In this document: positions 59,636-64,000 of the stretch, in pieces
Position numbering within the stretch: the first letter of the stretch is position 1
Layout: each line of letters opens with the position of its first letter
Source: Oscillospiraceae bacterium
Lineage (GTDB): Bacteria > Bacillota > Clostridia > Oscillospirales > Oscillospiraceae
Assembly (NCBI GenBank): GCA_015067975.1
Contig: SVLK01000004.1
Coordinates: 1-64,000 of the forward strand
DNA length: 64,000 nt
Reading direction: 5' to 3'
Notes under the pieces: generated by a model
Told to the model about the DNA's origin: nothing
Seen by the model: only the letters and a program-made list of their open reading frames with translations
Database searches by the model: none
Program-made: the position numbers and the translations under genes

Positions 59636-62305
59636 ATGCCTACCGTAACAGATACCAAGACCGGAGAAACCAAAGAGATTTCCATGGAAGAAATGATGGA
59701 AGCGCTGCGCAACGGAAACGGCAGCATTCAGCAGGTGGTAACGCGTCCTGACGGCACCTCTACCTCTACTACCATTTACGGAAATGTAAACGAAGATGGG
59801 TTGGACCGTTCTGTCAATATTTTTGTGGACAAAGAGACGTTTAACGCATTCATTACGAGAAAGCTCAAAAAGCTGGCGGGGAAAATGGAGGATCCCGAGT
59901 CGGAGAAAGATCCTAACGATTTCTATGAAATGATCATTGACTTTACTGAATCGGCCATGATGGGTATTGTCAAGAAAACAAAGGACATCTTGTCTGTTGA
60001 TGTCTATACCAGAGATGAGCAACGAGCCACGTATGATTATTTGAAGAACGCCTCCAAGACATGGAACGTGAACGAGGATGGCACGATTGCTTTCAATGGT
60101 GAGGATCTTAAGGGGGAGGACAAAGATATTTGCCTGTACATGTTTGCTTTCTTGGAAATGAGACAGTTCTTGAGAGCAACGGGCAAGCTGGCTGAGCTGA
60201 AAGCCCTTGGTAACCGCGGATCCGGCGTCATTATCAAGGCGACCGATCAGGGGGATGACGCGACGGCTACCATCGTAAGAGGCAAAAACCGTCCGGACCT
60301 GCCGTGCGAAGTGTTCCTGCTCGGCGAACAGATGGTGCGCCCTTATATGGACGAAATGATGTCCGATGCAATGATCTCCGGCATGTCTTTGGAGGAGAAG
60401 ATCGAGGCAGCGGAAGCAGGCGACCCTGACGTGATGGAGGAGCTGGCACAGTCCTATCTGAACGGTGATGTCGATGTCCAGCAGGATTTCAAAAAGTCCG
60501 CCTATTGGTGGGAAAAGCTTGCTGAGACAGGCAATACCGTCGGACAGTTTAATACCGGATTGCACTATGCCAAAGGCTGCGGTGTTGCCAGAGACTTGAA
60601 AAAGGCGGCAGAATGGATGCAGAAAGCTGCCGACAACGGCGATGAAGATGCTCCGACTCTGGTGGAAGAATACGGCAAAGCTGATGATAACCGCAAGAAG
60701 GCAGAGGCGGGTGATGCGCAGGCACAGGCGGATCTGGCAGCATTTTTGATGAAGATCGGCGGCTCTTTGGATCAGTTTGGACCGCAGGAAGACTTTAAGG
60801 AAAGCTTCAAGTGGGCGCAGCTTGCCGCAGAGCAGGGAAACGGTGACGGTATGTGGGCACTGGCGCTTTGCTACGAACACGGCCGCGGTACTGCGGTTGA
60901 TACGGGTAAGGCCATCGAGTGGTATCGCAAGGGTATGGAGATTGGTCATGCTCCGTCCCAGCACAGCCTGGGCTGCTACTATATGCGCGGTGACCAGCTG
61001 CAGCAGGATAAGAAGCAAGCCTTTGATCTCTTTATGAAGTCTGCCGAGCAGGGGTATGCACTTGCGCTGGAGGCAGTCGGCAGCTGCTATCAGTTCGGAA
61101 ACGGCGTAGACGATGACATGGGTAAGGCCGTTGAGTGGTATGAAAAGGCGCTGAAAGTCAAGCCGAATCCTGAACTGGAACGTAAAGTCGAAGTGTTCAA
61201 AATGATCGAGAACAACGGTGGTTTCGCCACGGATAATCCGCCCGAGAGTCATCTGCCGGAGGGTTATGAAGAAGCGCTGCAAAGTTTTATCGATAAGGAA
61301 CAGGCCAATGAGAGTACCATCCTTGCTACAGCGATTCGTACGTTGAACGGTGAATTCGATGTTGACAAAGAGGAAGCTGTACTGACGTTGGAAGTAGTTG
61401 GCACACAGTTTGAAGGTCGCGCTCAGCGCATTGAAAAGATCCGCGTGGGTGACGTGCTGCATTTGGTGCGCGAGCCGCAGAATGAGAAGGATGCGCAGAA
61501 CATCTCCGTCCGCAATCAGAACGGCGAATCCCTCGGCAATCTGCCGGCAAATGCCAACCGTGTGTTGGCACCGGTGATAGACCAGAATCTGTCCAAGAAA
61601 ATTACTGCAAAGGTCTGTGAAGTGGTTCCCCTTTCCAAACGTGGCAGCAGAGCAAAGAAAGCTATTTTGAAGCTGAAGATCACGCTGGATCTTGCCGGTG
61701 CCGTGTGCAGCACGGTGTGCAAGCTGGGCGGCGATCAGGTGAATATTTGGGCACAGCATCTGACGGTTCACTACTGCACGATGCCCACTGCGCATCTCAA
61801 GCTGCTCTTTGAGGCCTATAACCGTTACAGCAGAGAGTATGAGAAGCTAGACAAGGGGGAGAACGATACGTCTTATGCCGGGTTGGATAATCTGGAAGAG
61901 GAGATCAGGGCAGCCCGTGAAAAGATGCAGGCTGACCGCGTGGCCGGGCTGGATTACAGCAAAGGAAATGTGGGCGACGAGATTTGGTGCGGCACCTATT
62001 TCCAGATGCTGATGAATAGCGAGCCGGAACGTTACGGCGTGCTGAAAGAGTATCATCTGCCGTCTTATGCGAATTTGCAAGAGATCATCAGTGAGTATAC
62101 ACTGGCGGAAAAGCATTATTATTGGCGCGATCAGACTCGCGTCAGCCAGGAAGAATTTGATGCAGACTTCTTTAACCACTGGTACGATGTGATGGAGCTG
62201 TACGATGGAAAGGAACTTCCTGTGGATTTGAACGATGAGGATGTTGTCAGCATTTTCGGCTGCGGCAAGTTTGAGGCATTTGCCGACCTGTCTTACGGCT
62301 GCTGA
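59636..62305 (+). CDS. Sel1-repeat protein with HIRAN-like domain, unknown function
   Basis: 889 aa; repeats such as GNTVGQFNTGLHYAKGCGVARDLKKAAEWMQKAADNG and GNGDGMWALALCYEHGRGTAVDTGKAIEWYRKGMEIG; HIRAN-like VVGTQFEGRAQRIEKIRVGDVLHLVREPQNEKDAQNISVRNQNGESLGNLPAN. Confidence 0.8.
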   Translation: MPTVTDTKTGETKEISMEEMMEALRNGNGSIQQVVTRPDGTSTSTTIYGNVNEDGLDRSVNIFVDKETFNAFITRKLKKLAGKMEDPESEKDPNDFYEMIIDFTESAMMGIVKKTKDILSVDVYTRDEQRATYDYLKNASKTWNVNEDGTIAFNGEDLKGEDKDICLYMFAFLEMRQFLRATGKLAELKALGNRGSGVIIKATDQGDDATATIVRGKNRPDLPCEVFLLGEQMVRPYMDEMMSDAMISGMSLEEKIEAAEAGDPDVMEELAQSYLNGDVDVQQDFKKSAYWWEKLAETGNTVGQFNTGLHYAKGCGVARDLKKAAEWMQKAADNGDEDAPTLVEEYGKADDNRKKAEAGDAQAQADLAAFLMKIGGSLDQFGPQEDFKESFKWAQLAAEQGNGDGMWALALCYEHGRGTAVDTGKAIEWYRKGMEIGHAPSQHSLGCYYMRGDQLQQDKKQAFDLFMKSAEQGYALALEAVGSCYQFGNGVDDDMGKAVEWYEKALKVKPNPELERKVEVFKMIENNGGFATDNPPESHLPEGYEEALQSFIDKEQANESTILATAIRTLNGEFDVDKEEAVLTLEVVGTQFEGRAQRIEKIRVGDVLHLVREPQNEKDAQNISVRNQNGESLGNLPANANRVLAPVIDQNLSKKITAKVCEVVPLSKRGSRAKKAILKLKITLDLAGAVCSTVCKLGGDQVNIWAQHLTVHYCTMPTAHLKLLFEAYNRYSREYEKLDKGENDTSYAGLDNLEEEIRAAREKMQADRVAGLDYSKGNVGDEIWCGTYFQMLMNSEPERYGVLKEYHLPSYANLQEIISEYTLAEKHYYWRDQTRVSQEEFDADFFNHWYDVMELYDGKELPVDLNDEDVVSIFGCGKFEAFADLSYGC

Positions 62306-62316
62306 GGAGGAAAACG

Positions 62317-64000
62317 ATGGATACTGAAAAACTGTATGATTTTCTGCAATCGGCAGAAAACCCTCTCTCTATTGGAGAAATCAACGCTCAGCCCCAGTTT
62401 AAGAATGTCCCCCGCAGCGAACTGGCGCAAGGTCTGCAGCAGCTGGCCCGTGAAAACATTGCTTTTCGCAGTGTAAAAGAGGGCAAGGCATATTATTCTG
62501 CCAACCCTAAGGACGGCGTCAGCCAAAACCCTTGCCAGAAGAACATTGCCAATATTGCAGCTGCTATGAACGGTGCTCTTGCCGGCATGGCGAACCCTGA
62601 AATGAAGAAGGCGGGAGAAGCCTTTCGAGCATTGGATCAGCTGCTGGATGTGGATAATGAAGTGCGCGGCGAGATGCCGCAGCTGACCTATACGCAGGGT
62701 ACTGTGGCCAAGTGCCAAGATTATACCATTGCGATCCCCGACGGATTTATTCTGGAGATGGGGCGCGATGACAGAGACTTTGTGGCATGGCTGCCGGCAG
62801 AAGACGGATCTAAGGAACTGGAAGAAGCCAGAATTACCTTGTTTGCCGGCCAATTGAATGGGGCGTCGACAGAAGATGTAGATGCGCACCTGAAAAGTCC
62901 GGAACTATTGGCAGCAATGGTCACGAGTATACAGTGGCGGCTGAAGTCCCAGACGGACCGCTTCATCGGTGATAGTGAAATGGACGATATTCCCATTGTA
63001 GGCCAGATTGGCGGCGTCTATCTGTACAATAGTCAGAACTATCAGATCATGCTGGGTATGCCGCAGGGATTCAAGCAGATGCGTATGCTGGTTACGATTC
63101 CCGGAACGACGCGCGAAGATTATCATCAGGCTGTCGTGGACTGGATCGCAACTATGCGCAGTGAGAAGGATTTCGCTAAGCCCGAAGTGCTGAACAGTGA
63201 AAAGTTCCTGCCGCTGAATGAAAAAAATCTGAAGGAATGGTGCAGTGCAGCGGACCGCGTTTTTGAATATCATAACGCCATAAAAAACGGTAAGATCTAT
63301 GCACGTGTCGAAGAATTCAAATATTATCAGGAGACAACCGGAACGGCATCTGCTACGCTGCTGAAGAAGGATATCCGCGCAATACTGCAAAAAGAATTGC
63401 CAAAGATGGAGGCGGCCGCTGAAGAAGCCGTAGCATTCGTCAAACGTGCCTGTGCGGCAGAACCTACCAACCGCAAGCTGCTGAAATTGCAGGATAAGGT
63501 GATTGAAAAGCTGGATGACAGTTTGAATCAAACGGTGAACCTTGATGATGCGACTATCAAAGTTCCGTCGCCCAAGACAGCTGGGTTCAAAAAGGATTTA
63601 GAACAGCCGGAAATTGTCGCCATCAAACAGCAAGTGCGGCGCGAGGAAGAGGAACGCAAAGAAAAAGAGCGCAAAGAGAAAGCTTATAAGAGCGCGCTCA
63701 ATGACATGGCGTCTCAAAAGGAATCTGTGCTGGTAAAGGCAGCAGAAGCACTGAAAGAGTTGGGTGACTACAAAGAAGCACCCAAAAAGCTGGAAGAGTG
63801 CAATGCCAAGCTTGAGGAGATCCGAAAGGAAAAGGAGCGTAAACGTCTGGAGGCCGAACGTGCTGCCGAGGAGAAGCGCCGCCGCGAGGAAGAGGAACGT
63901 CTGCGCCTCGAAGAAGAGGAGCGTCAGCGCAAGTTGGCAGAGGAAGAACGTCGCCGCCTGAGAAAAGAGAAGTTCAAGAAGGCGATGATTCGCACCGGCA
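62317..64000 (+). CDS. Large coiled-coil protein of unknown function, truncated by window end
   Basis: Open frame from ATG 62317 (SD gaggagg) to window end, at least 561 codons, starting MDTEKLYDFLQSAENPLSIGEINAQPQFKNVPRSELAQGLQQLARENIAF; C-terminal Glu/Arg/Lys-rich coiled coil; missing from ORF track because no stop in window. Confidence 0.85.
   Translation, partial: MDTEKLYDFLQSAENPLSIGEINAQPQFKNVPRSELAQGLQQLARENIAFRSVKEGKAYYSANPKDGVSQNPCQKNIANIAAAMNGALAGMANPEMKKAGEAFRALDQLLDVDNEVRGEMPQLTYTQGTVAKCQDYTIAIPDGFILEMGRDDRDFVAWLPAEDGSKELEEARITLFAGQLNGASTEDVDAHLKSPELLAAMVTSIQWRLKSQTDRFIGDSEMDDIPIVGQIGGVYLYNSQNYQIMLGMPQGFKQMRMLVTIPGTTREDYHQAVVDWIATMRSEKDFAKPEVLNSEKFLPLNEKNLKEWCSAADRVFEYHNAIKNGKIYARVEEFKYYQETTGTASATLLKKDIRAILQKELPKMEAAAEEAVAFVKRACAAEPTNRKLLKLQDKVIEKLDDSLNQTVNLDDATIKVPSPKTAGFKKDLEQPEIVAIKQQVRREEEERKEKERKEKAYKSALNDMASQKESVLVKAAEALKELGDYKEAPKKLEECNAKLEEIRKEKERKRLEAERAAEEKRRREEEERLRLEEEERQRKLAEEERRRLRKEKFKKAMIRTG

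Noticed and set aside
59609-61795. 728-aa minus-strand ORF opposite the Sel1-HIRAN gene
   Set aside because: Antisense shadow of a plus-strand gene with clear repeats and SD; composition (Leu/His/Arg rich) is typical of antisense frames.

Overview
This 64 kb window is a dense, mostly syntenic housekeeping and sporulation segment from an endospore-forming Firmicute. The gene content suggests Clostridia, possibly an Oscillospirales-like lineage; that taxonomy is inference. In order it contains: rnpB (partial, -), murD, yunB, ligA, an alpha-amylase, a barnase-like lipoprotein, T-box-valS, spoIIAA-spoIIAB-sigF, a minus-strand DNA-repair operon, pcrA, rpmB, hprK-glcK-murB-rapZ-yvcK-whiA, dnaE, spoIIIAA-AH, nusB-xseAB-ispA, OLE RNA-oapA-dxs-tlyA-nadK-argR-recN, T-box-tyrS, queA-tgt-yajC, spoIIM-xerD, ruvCAB, glmM, sigH, sbcCD, and a two-gene locus of unknown function that runs off the window end. 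No CRISPR array, tRNA, rRNA operon or transposase was recognised. The most notable observations are: (1) a roughly 650-nt OLE (ornate large extremophilic) RNA with its own consensus promoter and the adjacent OapA gene; (2) a consensus promoter whose 17-bp spacer holds a near-perfect LexA box, driving an unlisted 39-aa membrane microprotein plus a radical-SAM/TIGR03915 repair pair; (3) that operon running tail-to-tail into sigF with a 5-nt gap and no visible terminator; (4) a Sel1-HIRAN protein followed by a large coiled-coil protein missing from the ORF track; (5) a sigH gene that looks leaderless. All calls come from reading the sequence; no database search was run.
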